Shown: positions 1 through 10,145, counted from the first letter of the stretch. The stretch: DNA of 64,000 nt from Rhizobiaceae bacterium (GCA_025698895.1 JAILWO010000002.1:930001-994000); one strand, 5' to 3'. Notes: generated from the sequence alone by a model not told the origin. Numbers and translations: made by a program.

Positions 1-433
<433 letters not shown>

Positions 434-487
434 TCATGTAGCATAGCGAGTGGGGGGTGCAAGCCGGCGCCCCTGAGGCGGGGAAGC

Positions 488-2821
488 ATGGCGGGCATGG
501 CCGGCTCCGAACGTTCAGGCCTGGAGGTCACGCTGGAGCGGCGTCTGTTCGACGCGCCGGCGACCGAGCCCGCGCCGGACGGACAAGTGCCGGCAACGGT
601 GCGCGACGGCGTCCTGGCGCACGGGCCAGCGAACGGAAGCAGGCGAAGGCGGCCGCGGCGTGCGCGGGCCAAGCTGGCCGGCGTATTGGAAGAGGAGGTC
701 GAGCGGGGCGCGCTGTTCCTCCTCATCCCGATCGCACTGGGGATAGGGGCACTCGGCTATTTCCTGCTGCCGGTGGAGCCGGCATGGCCGATCGCGGCGG
801 CATGTCCGGCCGTGGCCGGCCTGGCGGCGTTCGTGATGCGCGAGCGGCTCGTGGCCGGGCGCGTACTGCTCGGCGTCGCGCTGGTGCTGGCGGGACTGTT
901 GGCGGCCAAACTCGAAACCTGGCGCGCCTCGACCCCGATGCTGGGCTCGGCCGTGATAACGCGGCTGACCGGCGAGGTCGAGGCGATCGAGACGATGGCG
1001 ACCGGACGGGTGCGGCTCACCCTGACGGTGATGTCCACGGCGCGGCCGGCGCTGCGCCATGCGCCGGACCGCGTCCGGCTGAGCGCCGCGTCGGCGCCGG
1101 ACGGGCTGACGGTGGGTTCGGTCGTGGAGGGCGTGGCGCGCCTGTTTCCGCCATCTGGGCCGCTCAGGCCGTCGAGCTATGATTTCGCTTTCGAGAGCTA
1201 TTTCGACGGGCGCGGCGCCACGGGCTTCTATTATGGAAATCCGGAAATCGTGGACGATCAGGCGCAGGCGGGGCCGGTCGAACACGCGCGGCTCTTCATC
1301 GAAAGAACCCGAATGGCCATCGCCGAGCGCATCCGCGCCGTGATCGGCGGTCGATCGGGAGAGATCGCGGCCGCGCTGGTTGTTGGCATACGCGGCGGCA
1401 TTCCCGAAGAGGCCAACGAGGCGCTGAGAAAGACGGGCCTGGCCCATGTCCTGTCGATCTCGGGCCTGCACATGGCGTTGGTCGCATTTACCGTCATGTT
1501 CGCGATCCGGCTGGGCTTCGCGCTGTTTCCCAACGTCGCCTCGCGATGGCCGGTGAAGAAGATCGCGGCGGCGGCCGCGCTGACGGTGGCGGCGCTCTAC
1601 CTGTCGGTGTCGGGCGCGCAGGTGGCCGCGCAGCGCGCCTTCATCATGCTGGCGGTGATGCTCGGCGCGCTGCTGTTCGACCAGGCCGCGATCACGATGC
1701 GCAACCTGGCGATCGCGGCGATCGTGATACTCGTCATGTCGCCGCACGAGATCGTCGGCCCGAGTTTCCAGATGTCGTTCGCGGCGACGGCGGCGCTGAT
1801 CGCCGGCTACGCCGCCTGGGGCGAAAGGCGTGCCGCGCGCCTCGAAGCCGGACGCGCGACCGCGCCGCGCTGGCCGACGGCAGCAAAACTCAGGCGCTAC
1901 GCCTTCGGGCTGGCCGCTACCTCGGTCATTGCCGGGCTCGCGACGACGATCTATGGCGTGTGGCATTTCCAGCGCGTGTCGCCGCTCAGCCTGTTCGCGA
2001 ACCTGGCTGCGATGCCGCTGGTGGGCGTCATGGTCATGCCCTTCGCCGTGTTTGCCATGGTGCTGATGCCGTTCGGGCTGGACTGGCTGCCGCTCAAGGT
2101 CATGGGCACCGGCATCGAATGGCTGTTGCGGATCGCCGACTGGTTCGCGGCGCGGACGCCGCTCGACGCGGTTGGCCAGATCCCGCCGTCTTCGGTCGCG
2201 CTCCTGACGCTCGGCCTGCTGGCCGCCGCCGTGTCTTCGACCTGGCTGAGGCTGTTGGGCCTGCCATTCGCGATCGCCGGCCTCGCCCTGATCGCGGCGC
2301 GGGACCTGCCCGATGTCTACGTGTCGGAGGATGCGCGGCTGGTCGGCGTGCGCACATCAGCCGGCGCCCTGGCCGTGAATCGTGGCCGGCCGAACCGCTT
2401 CACCGTCGACAACTGGCTTCGCGCGGCGAATGCGAAAGATATCGTGGCGCCGGGCGCCGAAGGCGGATTCCGATGCGCCGACGATGCCTGCGTCTTCGAG
2501 ACGGATGATGGGGCGCTGATCGTCCATGCGAAGGACGAGACGGCGGCGGTCCGCCACTGCGCGGGCGCCGTCCTCGTGGTAATCGAGGACGCGACCGCCA
2601 CGCGGGGCTGCGGAGCGGCGGTCGCGATGATCGTCACGGGCCGCGATCTCGCCCGGCGCGGCAGCGCGGCGGTCCGGCTGAGCAGGGGCCGTGCGGACGT
2701 GACCTTCTCGATCCGCGAGCCGTTCCGGCCCTGGCATGAGCATCGCCGCCATTCGCGCGAGGCGAGGGGGCTGGCGCCCTGGCGTCGCGGGGAAGACCGC
2801 ACCGACGATCCGGACGACTGA
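488..2821 (+). CDS. comEC: ComEC/Rec2-family inner-membrane DNA-uptake channel protein
   Basis: Polytopic membrane protein of the ComEC/Rec2 family, which carries single-stranded DNA across the inner membrane during transformation. About 777 residues from the ATG at 488, which has GAGGCGGGGA just upstream; an in-frame ATG at 401 would add 29 residues without a better ribosome site. The first membrane segment starts near residue 73 (DUF4131-like region). The Competence domain spans roughly 280-560 and carries the hallmark HVLSISGLHMALVAF near residue 320. The C-terminal about 150 residues are soluble but show no HxHxDH metallo-beta-lactamase motif. That domain is often missing or degenerate in this order, so DNA-processing activity is uncertain. 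Convergent with rne, 59 bases away. Confidence 0.9.
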   Translation: MAGMAGSERSGLEVTLERRLFDAPATEPAPDGQVPATVRDGVLAHGPANGSRRRRPRRARAKLAGVLEEEVERGALFLLIPIALGIGALGYFLLPVEPAWPIAAACPAVAGLAAFVMRERLVAGRVLLGVALVLAGLLAAKLETWRASTPMLGSAVITRLTGEVEAIETMATGRVRLTLTVMSTARPALRHAPDRVRLSAASAPDGLTVGSVVEGVARLFPPSGPLRPSSYDFAFESYFDGRGATGFYYGNPEIVDDQAQAGPVEHARLFIERTRMAIAERIRAVIGGRSGEIAAALVVGIRGGIPEEANEALRKTGLAHVLSISGLHMALVAFTVMFAIRLGFALFPNVASRWPVKKIAAAAALTVAALYLSVSGAQVAAQRAFIMLAVMLGALLFDQAAITMRNLAIAAIVILVMSPHEIVGPSFQMSFAATAALIAGYAAWGERRAARLEAGRATAPRWPTAAKLRRYAFGLAATSVIAGLATTIYGVWHFQRVSPLSLFANLAAMPLVGVMVMPFAVFAMVLMPFGLDWLPLKVMGTGIEWLLRIADWFAARTPLDAVGQIPPSSVALLTLGLLAAAVSSTWLRLLGLPFAIAGLALIAARDLPDVYVSEDARLVGVRTSAGALAVNRGRPNRFTVDNWLRAANAKDIVAPGAEGGFRCADDACVFETDDGALIVHAKDETAAVRHCAGAVLVVIEDATATRGCGAAVAMIVTGRDLARRGSAAVRLSRGRADVTFSIREPFRPWHEHRRHSREARGLAPWRRGEDRTDDPDD

Positions 2822-2880
2822 CCCGGCGAACGCCGTGACGGGCGTGCGGCGAGGACTAGAGGTTTCTCAGCCGGCCGCCC

Positions 2881-5571
2881 TCAGAAGAAACCCTTGCGCT
2901 GCCACCAACCGGCCTTTTTGGGCTTCTCCTCGTTGGAGTTGTCGGCCGGTTTGGAGCCCGAATAGACAACAGGTTCGGCCGACGCCTGGGCAGGCTTGGC
3001 GCGGCGGCGGGAGGGCGCCTTCGCCTCTTCCGGTTCGGCGGCGGATTCACTCTCGGCGGGCGCGCTTTCCGGCTCGTCGACCTTGATCTCGATCCTCACG
3101 GGTTCGGCGTCGGCGGTCTCCTGCGGCGCTTGCTCAGCCTCGGCTGCCGGCTCGGCCTTTTTCTTGCGGCTGCGCCGCGCGGGCTTCTTCGGCGTTTCCC
3201 CGGCCTCGTCGGGGGCGGGTTCGGGCGCCGGCTCGGATGCGGTCGCGTCCGGTTCGGCCGGAATCACGTCAGCGGCCGCGGCTTCGACGTGGAACGACGC
3301 GTTGTCGGCCGGGGCGGGTTCCTCCTCCGACCGGTCGTCCTCGGAACCGGCGCTGGCCTCCTCGTCGCGCCGGTTGCGGCGACCGCCGCGCTTGCCGCGC
3401 CGCCGCTTGCGGCGCTCCCCGTCGCCATCGGCCCGTTGCGCCTCGGCCTCGTCGCCGTCGGATGCTGTCTCGCCGTCGGCCTCTTCGTCGGCATCCGTCG
3501 TGTCCGAGGTCGCGGCAGTGTGGGCCGGCTGATGGACGTCGTCGCGGTCGCGTCCGCCCCTGCGCCGGCGGCGCTTACGGCGCTTGCGGCCCCGTTCGTC
3601 GTCGCCCTGGGGCTGCTCGCCCTCGCCCTCGGCCGCGTCGCTGTCCTCGGCCTCGACCGGCTCTTCCTCTTCCTCGGGCTCAAGGGCCGGGGCGGTGATC
3701 TCGGGCAGCGGAACCGGATTCTCCACCGGCTGGCCGCGCAGGATGGTGCAAAGCTGCGCCCCGACCGTATCATCCGCCTCGAGCGTGATGGTCAGTCCGA
3801 AACGGCTCTCCAGATCGACCAGCGTGCCGCGCTTCTGATTGAGCACGTAGAGCGCCGTCGCCGTCGACACCTTGACGATCAGGTGGCTGCGATTGTCCTT
3901 GAGCAGGAACTCCTCGATCGCGCGGATGACGTGCAGCGCGATGGAGGAATCGGACCGGACATGGCCCGCGCCGCCGCAATGCGGGCAGGGCTTCATGGTC
4001 GATTCCAGCACCGAGGCGCGAATGCGCTGGCGCGACATTTCGAGCAGGCCGAAATGCGAGATGCGGCCGACCTGGATGCGCGCACGATCGTTCTTCAGGC
4101 AGTCCTTCATCTTCTTCTCGACGGCCCGGTTGTTCCGGTTCTCCTCCATGTCGATGAAGTCGATGACGATCAGTCCCGCGAGATCGCGCAGGCGCAGTTG
4201 GCGGGCCACTTCCTCGGCGGCCTCGAGATTGGTCTGGAGCGCGGTGTCCTCGATCGAATGCTCGCGCGTCGACCGCCCCGAATTGACGTCGATCGAGACC
4301 AGCGCTTCGGTCTGGTTGATGATGATGTAGCCGCCGCTCTTCAGCGTAACCTGCGGCTGGAGCATGCGGTCGAGTTGGGCCTCAATGCCGTTGCGCGCGA
4401 AGATCGGAATGGTATCGCGATAGGGCTGGACTGCCTTGGCATGGCTCGGCATGAGCATGCGCATGAAGTCCTTTGCCTCGCGGTAGCCCTCGTCGCCGGA
4501 GACCAGGATTTCGCCGATGTCCTTGTTGTAGAGATCGCGCACCGAACGCTTGATCAGCGATCCTTCCTCGTAAACGAGGGCGGGCGCCGACGACTGGAGC
4601 GTCAGGTTGCGGACATTCTCCCACATCCGCATCAGATATTCATAGTCGCGCTTGATCTCTGCCTTGGTGCGGCTTTCACCGGCGGTCCTGAGGATCACGC
4701 CCATGCCCTGCGGCACGTCGAGATCGCGCACGATGTCCTTGAGGCGCTTGCGGTCCTGCGCGCTGGTGATCTTGCGCGAGATGCCGCCGCCGCGCGCCGT
4801 GTTGGGCATGAGGACGGAGTAGCGGCCGGCCAGCGACAGATAGGTGGTCAGCGCCGCGCCCTTGTTGCCGCGCTCTTCCTTGACGACCTGGACCAGCAGG
4901 ATCTGGCGGCGCTTGATCACCTCCTGGATCTTATAGGTGCGACGCATCGGCTTACGGCGGGCGCGAACCTCTTCGATGGCGTCTTCCGCGCCGACCGATT
5001 CGACCTCGCCGTCATCGGAGGCGGAAGCGCCGTTGCCGTTGTCGTCATCGGGAACGCGGTCTTCCGAAATCGCGTCGGATTCGGCCGCCGCGGCGACCGC
5101 GTCGCCGTTCTCGCCGTCCTCCTCATCGGACCCGGCATTGCTGGAGTCCGAGGCATCGGCCGACGCCTCGTCGGAGCGCCTGTCGCGGCCGCCGCCGGAG
5201 GCCTTGCCGCGCCGGCGGCGCCTGCGGCCCCGCCCGCGGTCATCGCCCTTGCCGTCCTCGTCCTCGTCGTCCTCGGCCTGCGCGGCTTCGGCCTCGGCCT
5301 CCAGCAGCGCCTGCCGGTCAGCGACCGGGATCTGGTAGTAGTCTGGATGGATTTCGGAGAAGGCCAGGAAGCCGTGGCGGTTGCCGCCATATTCGACGAA
5401 GGCCGCCTGAAGCGAAGGCTCCACCCGCGTCACGCGGGCGAGATAGATGTTTCCTTTGAGCTGCTTCTTGTCCTGGGATTCGAAATCGAATTCTTCGATA
5501 CGGTTACCGCGAACGACGACGACGCGGGTTTCCTCCGGGTGGGAGGCGTCTATGAGCATCTTGTTGGGCAT
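2881..5571 (-). CDS. rne: Ribonuclease E (Rne/Rng family endoribonuclease)
   Basis: Main endoribonuclease for mRNA decay and rRNA/tRNA processing; scaffold of the degradosome. 896 residues from MPNKMLIDASHPEE, with GGGGAGA upstream; an in-frame ATG 21 bases earlier is less likely. The S1 domain (about 30-245) is split by a roughly 110-residue insertion of acidic and Arg-rich low-complexity sequence (about 94-203). The catalytic region has SIDVNSGRST (about 425) and IVIDFIDMEE (about 468), which supply the two metal-binding Asp residues. The zinc link CPHCGGAGH lies near 530. From about 620 the chain is an acidic/Arg-rich disordered scaffold. It ends in EKPKKAGWWQRKGFF, matching the alphaproteobacterial GWW motif known in Caulobacter to bind polynucleotide phosphorylase. 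The long leader suggests autoregulation. Confidence 0.96.
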   Translation of the reverse strand: MPNKMLIDASHPEETRVVVVRGNRIEEFDFESQDKKQLKGNIYLARVTRVEPSLQAAFVEYGGNRHGFLAFSEIHPDYYQIPVADRQALLEAEAEAAQAEDDEDEDGKGDDRGRGRRRRRRGKASGGGRDRRSDEASADASDSSNAGSDEEDGENGDAVAAAAESDAISEDRVPDDDNGNGASASDDGEVESVGAEDAIEEVRARRKPMRRTYKIQEVIKRRQILLVQVVKEERGNKGAALTTYLSLAGRYSVLMPNTARGGGISRKITSAQDRKRLKDIVRDLDVPQGMGVILRTAGESRTKAEIKRDYEYLMRMWENVRNLTLQSSAPALVYEEGSLIKRSVRDLYNKDIGEILVSGDEGYREAKDFMRMLMPSHAKAVQPYRDTIPIFARNGIEAQLDRMLQPQVTLKSGGYIIINQTEALVSIDVNSGRSTREHSIEDTALQTNLEAAEEVARQLRLRDLAGLIVIDFIDMEENRNNRAVEKKMKDCLKNDRARIQVGRISHFGLLEMSRQRIRASVLESTMKPCPHCGGAGHVRSDSSIALHVIRAIEEFLLKDNRSHLIVKVSTATALYVLNQKRGTLVDLESRFGLTITLEADDTVGAQLCTILRGQPVENPVPLPEITAPALEPEEEEEPVEAEDSDAAEGEGEQPQGDDERGRKRRKRRRRRGGRDRDDVHQPAHTAATSDTTDADEEADGETASDGDEAEAQRADGDGERRKRRRGKRGGRRNRRDEEASAGSEDDRSEEEPAPADNASFHVEAAAADVIPAEPDATASEPAPEPAPDEAGETPKKPARRSRKKKAEPAAEAEQAPQETADAEPVRIEIKVDEPESAPAESESAAEPEEAKAPSRRRAKPAQASAEPVVYSGSKPADNSNEEKPKKAGWWQRKGFF

Positions 5572-6018
5572 TATGTCTTGTCTCCCCGGCACGGCTCGCC
5601 GGCGGACGGAACGTCATGTCGTTCCGACCGCGCGATTGCGGGAAAGTCGCGCCGGAATATGATGTGTTCGCGGGTCCGGACCGGGACGAGGCGATCAGGC
5701 CGCCCGCCGCCACGGGGGCGCGGGAACTGACTGGCCTGGCGATCGTCGAATGTCCGTTCATCGAACCCGCGAAACGATTAATATGGATCCGGCGAACCGG
5801 ACCGGTTGCTTTCTCTTTCGAGAAACGGAACGGAGCGAGTCTCCGCCCGTGTTTCCTCACGCAAAGACGCTCCCTTGGGACCGCGCCTTGAAGAAATTCC
5901 TCGGGGATCGTTGCCGCCGCAGGCGCTTCGGTCCTCCGGCCTCCGTGTGATGTCCCCTCTCGAAAAACGGGACGCGGGTCCGAAGCCAGGACCTGGGCAT
6001 TGAAGTCTCCCAAGCCCG
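5572..6018 (-). promoter_or_regulatory. Long structured 5' leader of rne
   Basis: Most of the 596-base gap between rne and amiC (5572-6167). No convincing gene lies here. Read on the minus strand it would be a leader of about 440 nt. Several short perfect hairpins are visible: GGTCC/GGACC at 5977-5993, GTCCC/GGGAC at 5952-5973, TTTCTC-loop-GAGAAA at 5810-5825 (GAAA tetraloop on the minus strand) and TCCGG-CGAA-CCGGA at 5788-5801. E. coli rne has a 361-nt leader through which RNase E controls its own message. A comparable role here is inference from length, position and folding potential. Confidence 0.5.
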
Positions 6019-6047
6019 CTTTTATGATTTGGCAAAGGGGAAGGCAA
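6019..6047 (-). promoter_or_regulatory. Candidate sigma-70 promoter for rne
   Basis: On the minus strand, TTGCCT (6047-6042), a 17-base spacer and TAAAAG (6024-6019). Each hexamer matches 4 of 6 consensus positions and the spacing is ideal. It would start transcription near 6012 and give a leader of about 440 nt. Confidence 0.4.
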
Positions 6048-6103
6048 CCCTTATCACGCCGCCGCATGATGCCGGGACAGGGGACAGTCCGGGCAAGGAA
6101 CGG

Positions 6104-6116
6104 TTAACCATTGACG
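6104..6116 (+). promoter_or_regulatory. Candidate CtrA half-site and -35 element upstream of the amidase
   Basis: TTAACCAT at 6104-6111 matches the 8-base CtrA half-site described for Caulobacter and rhizobia. It runs into TTGACG (6111-6116), a possible -35. No good -10 follows at 17 bases, so recruitment by an activator would be needed. Cell-cycle control of a septal amidase is plausible but is inference from one short match. Confidence 0.3.
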
Positions 6117-6167
6117 GCTACCTGTCGTTAAGGATGTTGGGCGGAACGGGGCGCCGGGAGCTTCACC

Positions 6168-7442
6168 ATGCGCGCATCGACGGAGAGGGATGACCTCGGC
6201 ATCCGCGCCGCCATCTGCTGTCGCGGTGCCTTACTGCTTTCTCCCATCCTGCTGATTCTTCTCCTGATAACTGCCTTTCCCGCGTTTGGGCAGGATGCCG
6301 GCGGGGCCGGTGCTACGTTCCATGCGCGCGATTACCGGATGGCGGGAGACGCGACGCGGACGCGGGTGCTGCTGAACTTCGACCGCGAACCCGGGGTGAA
6401 ATGGTTTCTCCTGCGCGGCCCGCACCGGCTGGTCATAGACCTGCCCGACACGCGATTCGCGATCGAGCCGGACGATCTCGAGCCGCGCGGGCTGGTCCAG
6501 AACGTGCGCTATGGCGCATTGGGCGAGGGCAGGGCGCGAATCATTCTCTCCTCCGACGGGCCGTTCACGGTCGAGGACCTGTCGGTTATCGAAAACGAGG
6601 ATGGCGGCTACCGGCTGGTGGCAGATCTCGCCGCCGCGAGCCAGTCAGAATTCGATGCGGCGCTCTCCGAGCAGTCGGGGGCGGGGAATCCGGGCGTGCG
6701 CTCGACCAACAAGTCCGACCGCGTCGGCGCATCGCCGGCGGCGGTCTCCCGCAAGTTCTCGATCGTCATAGACCCGGGCCACGGCGGCATCGACGGCGGA
6801 GCCAGGGGCAAGAGCGGCACGGCGGAGAAGGATGTCACCCTGGCCTTCGCGCGGGAACTCAGGGACACGCTCGAGGAGACCGGCGACTACGACGTTCACC
6901 TGACGCGCGACAGCGATACCTTCCTTCGCCTCGACGAGCGGGTGCGGATCGCGCGGCAGCACCACGCGGACCTCTTCCTGTCGATTCATGCGGACACGAT
7001 CCGCCTGAGCAGCTTTCGCGGGGCGACCGTCTATACTCTGTCGGAAAAGGCCTCCGACCCCGAAGCCGAGGCGCTGGCGATCAGGGAGAACCTGTCCGAC
7101 GAGGTCGCGGGCCTGACGGTCGACGAGGCGGACCCGCAGGTGACGGACATTCTGGTCGACCTGGTGAGGCGCGAGACGCACGGCTTCTCGATCCGCTTCG
7201 CGCGCTCGCTGATCGGCGAACTCACCGGCCAGGTGCAACTGGTGAACAGACCGCACCGCTTCGCCGGCTTTCGCGTCCTGCGCGCGCCGGACGTGCCGTC
7301 GGTGCTTCTGGAACTCGGCTACCTGTCGAACGAGAAGGACGAGGCGCAGCTTCTCGATCCCGATTGGCGGCGCAAGGCCGTCGGCAGCATCGCCGCCGCG
7401 ATTTCCACCTTCGCCGACGTCAGGACCGGAGCCGGCGGATGA
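6168..7442 (+). CDS. amiC: N-acetylmuramoyl-L-alanine amidase, AmiC type (AMIN + Amidase_3)
   Basis: Periplasmic amidase that cuts the bond between N-acetylmuramic acid and the stem peptide, used in septal cell-wall splitting. 424 residues with an N-terminal secretion signal (hydrophobic ALLLSPILLILLLITAFPAFG, likely cut before QDAG). An AMIN domain (about 45-145) targets the protein to peptidoglycan. A Ser/Asn-rich linker precedes the zinc Amidase_3 domain (about 200-415), which has IVIDPGHGGIDGGA (His ligand), a Glu in EKDVTLAF, FLSIHAD (second His) and the catalytic Glu in SVLLELGYLSN. GGGAG lies 8 bases before the ATG. The upstream neighbour is divergent rne; a PBP1A gene follows 203 bases downstream. 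Confidence 0.92.
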   Translation: MRASTERDDLGIRAAICCRGALLLSPILLILLLITAFPAFGQDAGGAGATFHARDYRMAGDATRTRVLLNFDREPGVKWFLLRGPHRLVIDLPDTRFAIEPDDLEPRGLVQNVRYGALGEGRARIILSSDGPFTVEDLSVIENEDGGYRLVADLAAASQSEFDAALSEQSGAGNPGVRSTNKSDRVGASPAAVSRKFSIVIDPGHGGIDGGARGKSGTAEKDVTLAFARELRDTLEETGDYDVHLTRDSDTFLRLDERVRIARQHHADLFLSIHADTIRLSSFRGATVYTLSEKASDPEAEALAIRENLSDEVAGLTVDEADPQVTDILVDLVRRETHGFSIRFARSLIGELTGQVQLVNRPHRFAGFRVLRAPDVPSVLLELGYLSNEKDEAQLLDPDWRRKAVGSIAAAISTFADVRTGAGG

Positions 7443-7484
7443 CCCGGCGCGAACCCTGTTCACGCCGGCTTGCGTTGCGGATCG

Positions 7485-7504
7485 ACCACAGTTCGTGGTT
7501 TTAT
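7485..7504 (+). terminator. Weak intrinsic terminator after the amidase gene
   Basis: ACCAC (7485-7489), 5-base loop, GTGGT (7495-7499), then TTTAT. The stem is short but the T run is in the right place, 42 bases past the stop codon. Confidence 0.4.
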
Positions 7505-7645
7505 CGGCACAGCAGCGTGCCGTCGGTTCGCTTTGCCCCAATTTGCGCACAAGCCGGATGCAGTACGGCGCGAAATGGAGGGCGCTGAAGGGGTGGCCGC
7601 GAACGGCGGCCAAGCATCGCATATCCTCCGCAGATCGGAGCGGGC

Positions 7646-10126
7646 ATGATCAGGCTCATTGGATATTTCTTCGGGATCGGCATCGTGCTGGGCCTGGTCG
7701 TCGCCGCTGGCGTCGGCCTCTATGTCGGCAATCTCGCCAAGGATATCCCCGATTACGAGGTTCTCGCGCGCTATGAGCCGCCGGTGACGACGCGCGTCCA
7801 CGCCTCCGACGGTTCGCTGATGGGCGAATTCGCGCGCGAGCGGCGCCTCTATCTGCCGATCCAGGCGATCCCGGATCGCGTCAAGGCGGCGTTCCTGTCG
7901 GCCGAGGACAAGAATTTCTACAACCATCCGGGCGTCGACTTCACCGGCCTCGTGCGCGCGGTCGTCACCAATCTGCAGAACGCGGGATCCGGGCGCCGGC
8001 AGGTCGGCGCATCGACGATCACGCAGCAGGTCGCCAAGAACTTCCTGTTGAGTTCGGACCAGACCTACGAGCGCAAGATCAAGGAGATGATTCTCTCCTT
8101 CCGGATGGAGCAGGCCTATCCGAAGGACCGCATCTTCGAACTCTATCTGAACGAGATCTTCTTCGGGCTGGGCTCCTACGGCGTCGCGGGCGCGGCGCTG
8201 GCCTATTACGACAAGTCCGTCAATGAACTGACCGTTGCGGAAGCCGCCTATCTGGCGGCGCTGCCGAAAGGCCCGTCCAACTACCATCCTTTCCGCCACA
8301 CCGATCGCGCGATCGAGCGCCGCAACTGGGTTATCGACCAGATGGTCGAGAACGGCTATGTCGACGCGGAGGAAGGCGAGAAGGCCAAGGCCACCGGGCT
8401 GGACGTCAATCCGCGGCGTCGCGGCGGCTATCTGTTCGCTGGCGAGTACTTCACCGAGGATGTCCGCCGCGAGCTGATCAGCCGCTATGGCGAGGACGCG
8501 CTCTATGAGGGCGGCCTGTCCGTGCGCACGACGCTCGACCCGGAAATGCAGCTCGTCGCGCGCAAGGCCCTGCAGAACGGCCTGATCAAGTATGACACGC
8601 TGCGCGGCTTCCGCGGACCGGTCGAACAGATCGACATCTCGGGCGACTGGGGCGTTCCGCTGGCCGAGGTCAAGGCGATGTCCGACGTGCCCGAATGGAA
8701 GCTGGCCGTGGTGCTGGCGGCCGACGCGGAGGGGCTGGAACTCGGACTGCAGCCCGAACGGCAGACGTCCGGCGAACTCAAGGAGGAACGCCGCACCATT
8801 TCGATCCCGGCTTCCGACATGGGCTGGGCCATGCGCCACATCGTCGACGGACGCAATGTGCGGGCGAACTCGCCGGCCGACGTCGTGCAGCCGGGCGACG
8901 TGATCTATGTCGAGGAGGTCGAAGGCAAGGCCGGCGAGGACGGCGAGGAAGCGGCCGGCAAGAGGTGGATCGTACGGCAGGTTCCCGAGATCGGCGGCGG
9001 CATGATCGCCATGGACCCTCATACCGGCCGCGTGCTGGCGATGGTGGGCGGTTTCTCCTTCGCGAAGTCGGAATTCAACCGCGCGACGCAGGCTTACCGG
9101 CAGCCGGGCTCTTCATTCAAACCGTTCATCTACGCCGCCGCGCTCGACAATGGCTACACCCCGGCCTCGGTGGTGCTCGACGCGCCGATCTCCATCAGGA
9201 TCGGCAACGACGTGTGGGAACCGAAGAACTATGGCGGCAAGTCCGCCGGTCCGTCGACGCTGCGCGCCGGCATCGAGCGTTCGCGCAACCTGATGACGGT
9301 GCGGCTGGCCAACGATATGGGAATGAACCTGGTGGCCGAGTATGCGGAGCGCTTCGGCGTTTATGACAAGATGGCGCCGCATATCGCCAATTCGCTGGGC
9401 TCGGGCGAAACCACGGTGCTGCGCATGGTTTCGGCTTATTCGGTGATGGCCAATGGCGGCAGGTCGATCAAGCCGTCGCTGATCGACCGCATCCAGGACC
9501 GCTACGGCAAGACCGTGTTCCGGCATGACGATCGCGGCTGCGAGGGCTGCAACGCGACGAGCTGGCTTGACCAGCCGGAACCGGAACTGGTCGACAACTC
9601 CGAACAGGTTCTCGATCCGATGACCGCCTATCAGATCACCTCGATGATGCAGGGCGTGGTGCAGCGCGGCACGGCCGTCACCCTGTCGGAGCTGGGATAT
9701 CCGATCGCAGGCAAGACGGGCACCACCAACGACGAGAAGGACGCCTGGTTCGTGGGCTACACGCCCGACCTCGCCGTTGGTCTCTATATGGGCTACGACA
9801 ACCCGCGCCCGATGGGCAAGGGCTCGACCGGCGGCGGACTGGCGGCCCCGATCTTCAAGGAATTCATGGCCGAGGTCCTGAAGGACAAGCGCCCGGTCGA
9901 CTTCCGCGTGCCGGAAGGCATGACCCAGATCGCCGTGAACAGGAAGACAGGCATGCGCGCGTCACCGGGCGACCCCGGCGCGATTATGGAAGCCTTCAAG
10001 CCCGGAACAGGACCCGCCGACACGTACTGGGTTATCGGCGGCGACGAGATCGCCGAGAGTGTGACGCCGGGCTGGTCGCCGCGCGCCAGCGAAGCCATCC
10101 AGACCGGCGGCGGCGGCTTGTACTGA
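7646..10126 (+). CDS. mrcA: Penicillin-binding protein 1A, bifunctional transglycosylase/transpeptidase
   Basis: Class A PBP that polymerises and cross-links peptidoglycan outside the inner membrane. 826 residues. One N-terminal membrane anchor (about 5-30) precedes the GT51 domain, with the catalytic Glu in SAEDKNFYNHPGVDF (about residue 86) and GASTITQQVAKNF. An OB-like linker occupies roughly 320-430. The transpeptidase has SSFK (about 488, in RQPGSSFKPFIY), the SRN box (about 548) and KTGTTNDEKDAWFVGYT (about 690). All catalytic motifs are intact and the length is normal for rhizobial PBP1A. A strong hairpin follows the stop codon, so prfB is probably a separate unit. Confidence 0.95.
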   Translation: MIRLIGYFFGIGIVLGLVVAAGVGLYVGNLAKDIPDYEVLARYEPPVTTRVHASDGSLMGEFARERRLYLPIQAIPDRVKAAFLSAEDKNFYNHPGVDFTGLVRAVVTNLQNAGSGRRQVGASTITQQVAKNFLLSSDQTYERKIKEMILSFRMEQAYPKDRIFELYLNEIFFGLGSYGVAGAALAYYDKSVNELTVAEAAYLAALPKGPSNYHPFRHTDRAIERRNWVIDQMVENGYVDAEEGEKAKATGLDVNPRRRGGYLFAGEYFTEDVRRELISRYGEDALYEGGLSVRTTLDPEMQLVARKALQNGLIKYDTLRGFRGPVEQIDISGDWGVPLAEVKAMSDVPEWKLAVVLAADAEGLELGLQPERQTSGELKEERRTISIPASDMGWAMRHIVDGRNVRANSPADVVQPGDVIYVEEVEGKAGEDGEEAAGKRWIVRQVPEIGGGMIAMDPHTGRVLAMVGGFSFAKSEFNRATQAYRQPGSSFKPFIYAAALDNGYTPASVVLDAPISIRIGNDVWEPKNYGGKSAGPSTLRAGIERSRNLMTVRLANDMGMNLVAEYAERFGVYDKMAPHIANSLGSGETTVLRMVSAYSVMANGGRSIKPSLIDRIQDRYGKTVFRHDDRGCEGCNATSWLDQPEPELVDNSEQVLDPMTAYQITSMMQGVVQRGTAVTLSELGYPIAGKTGTTNDEKDAWFVGYTPDLAVGLYMGYDNPRPMGKGSTGGGLAAPIFKEFMAEVLKDKRPVDFRVPEGMTQIAVNRKTGMRASPGDPGAIMEAFKPGTGPADTYWVIGGDEIAESVTPGWSPRASEAIQTGGGGLY

Positions 10127-10145
10127 CCCATCCGCTTGACTATAC

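Noticed and set aside
515-1966. 483-codon frame antisense to comEC
   Set aside because: Arg-rich shadow of the comEC frame without any conserved motif.
3130-5730. 866-codon open frame antisense to rne
   Set aside because: It mirrors the rne coding frame in GC-rich DNA, shows no family motif and has unnatural composition; rne is unambiguous.
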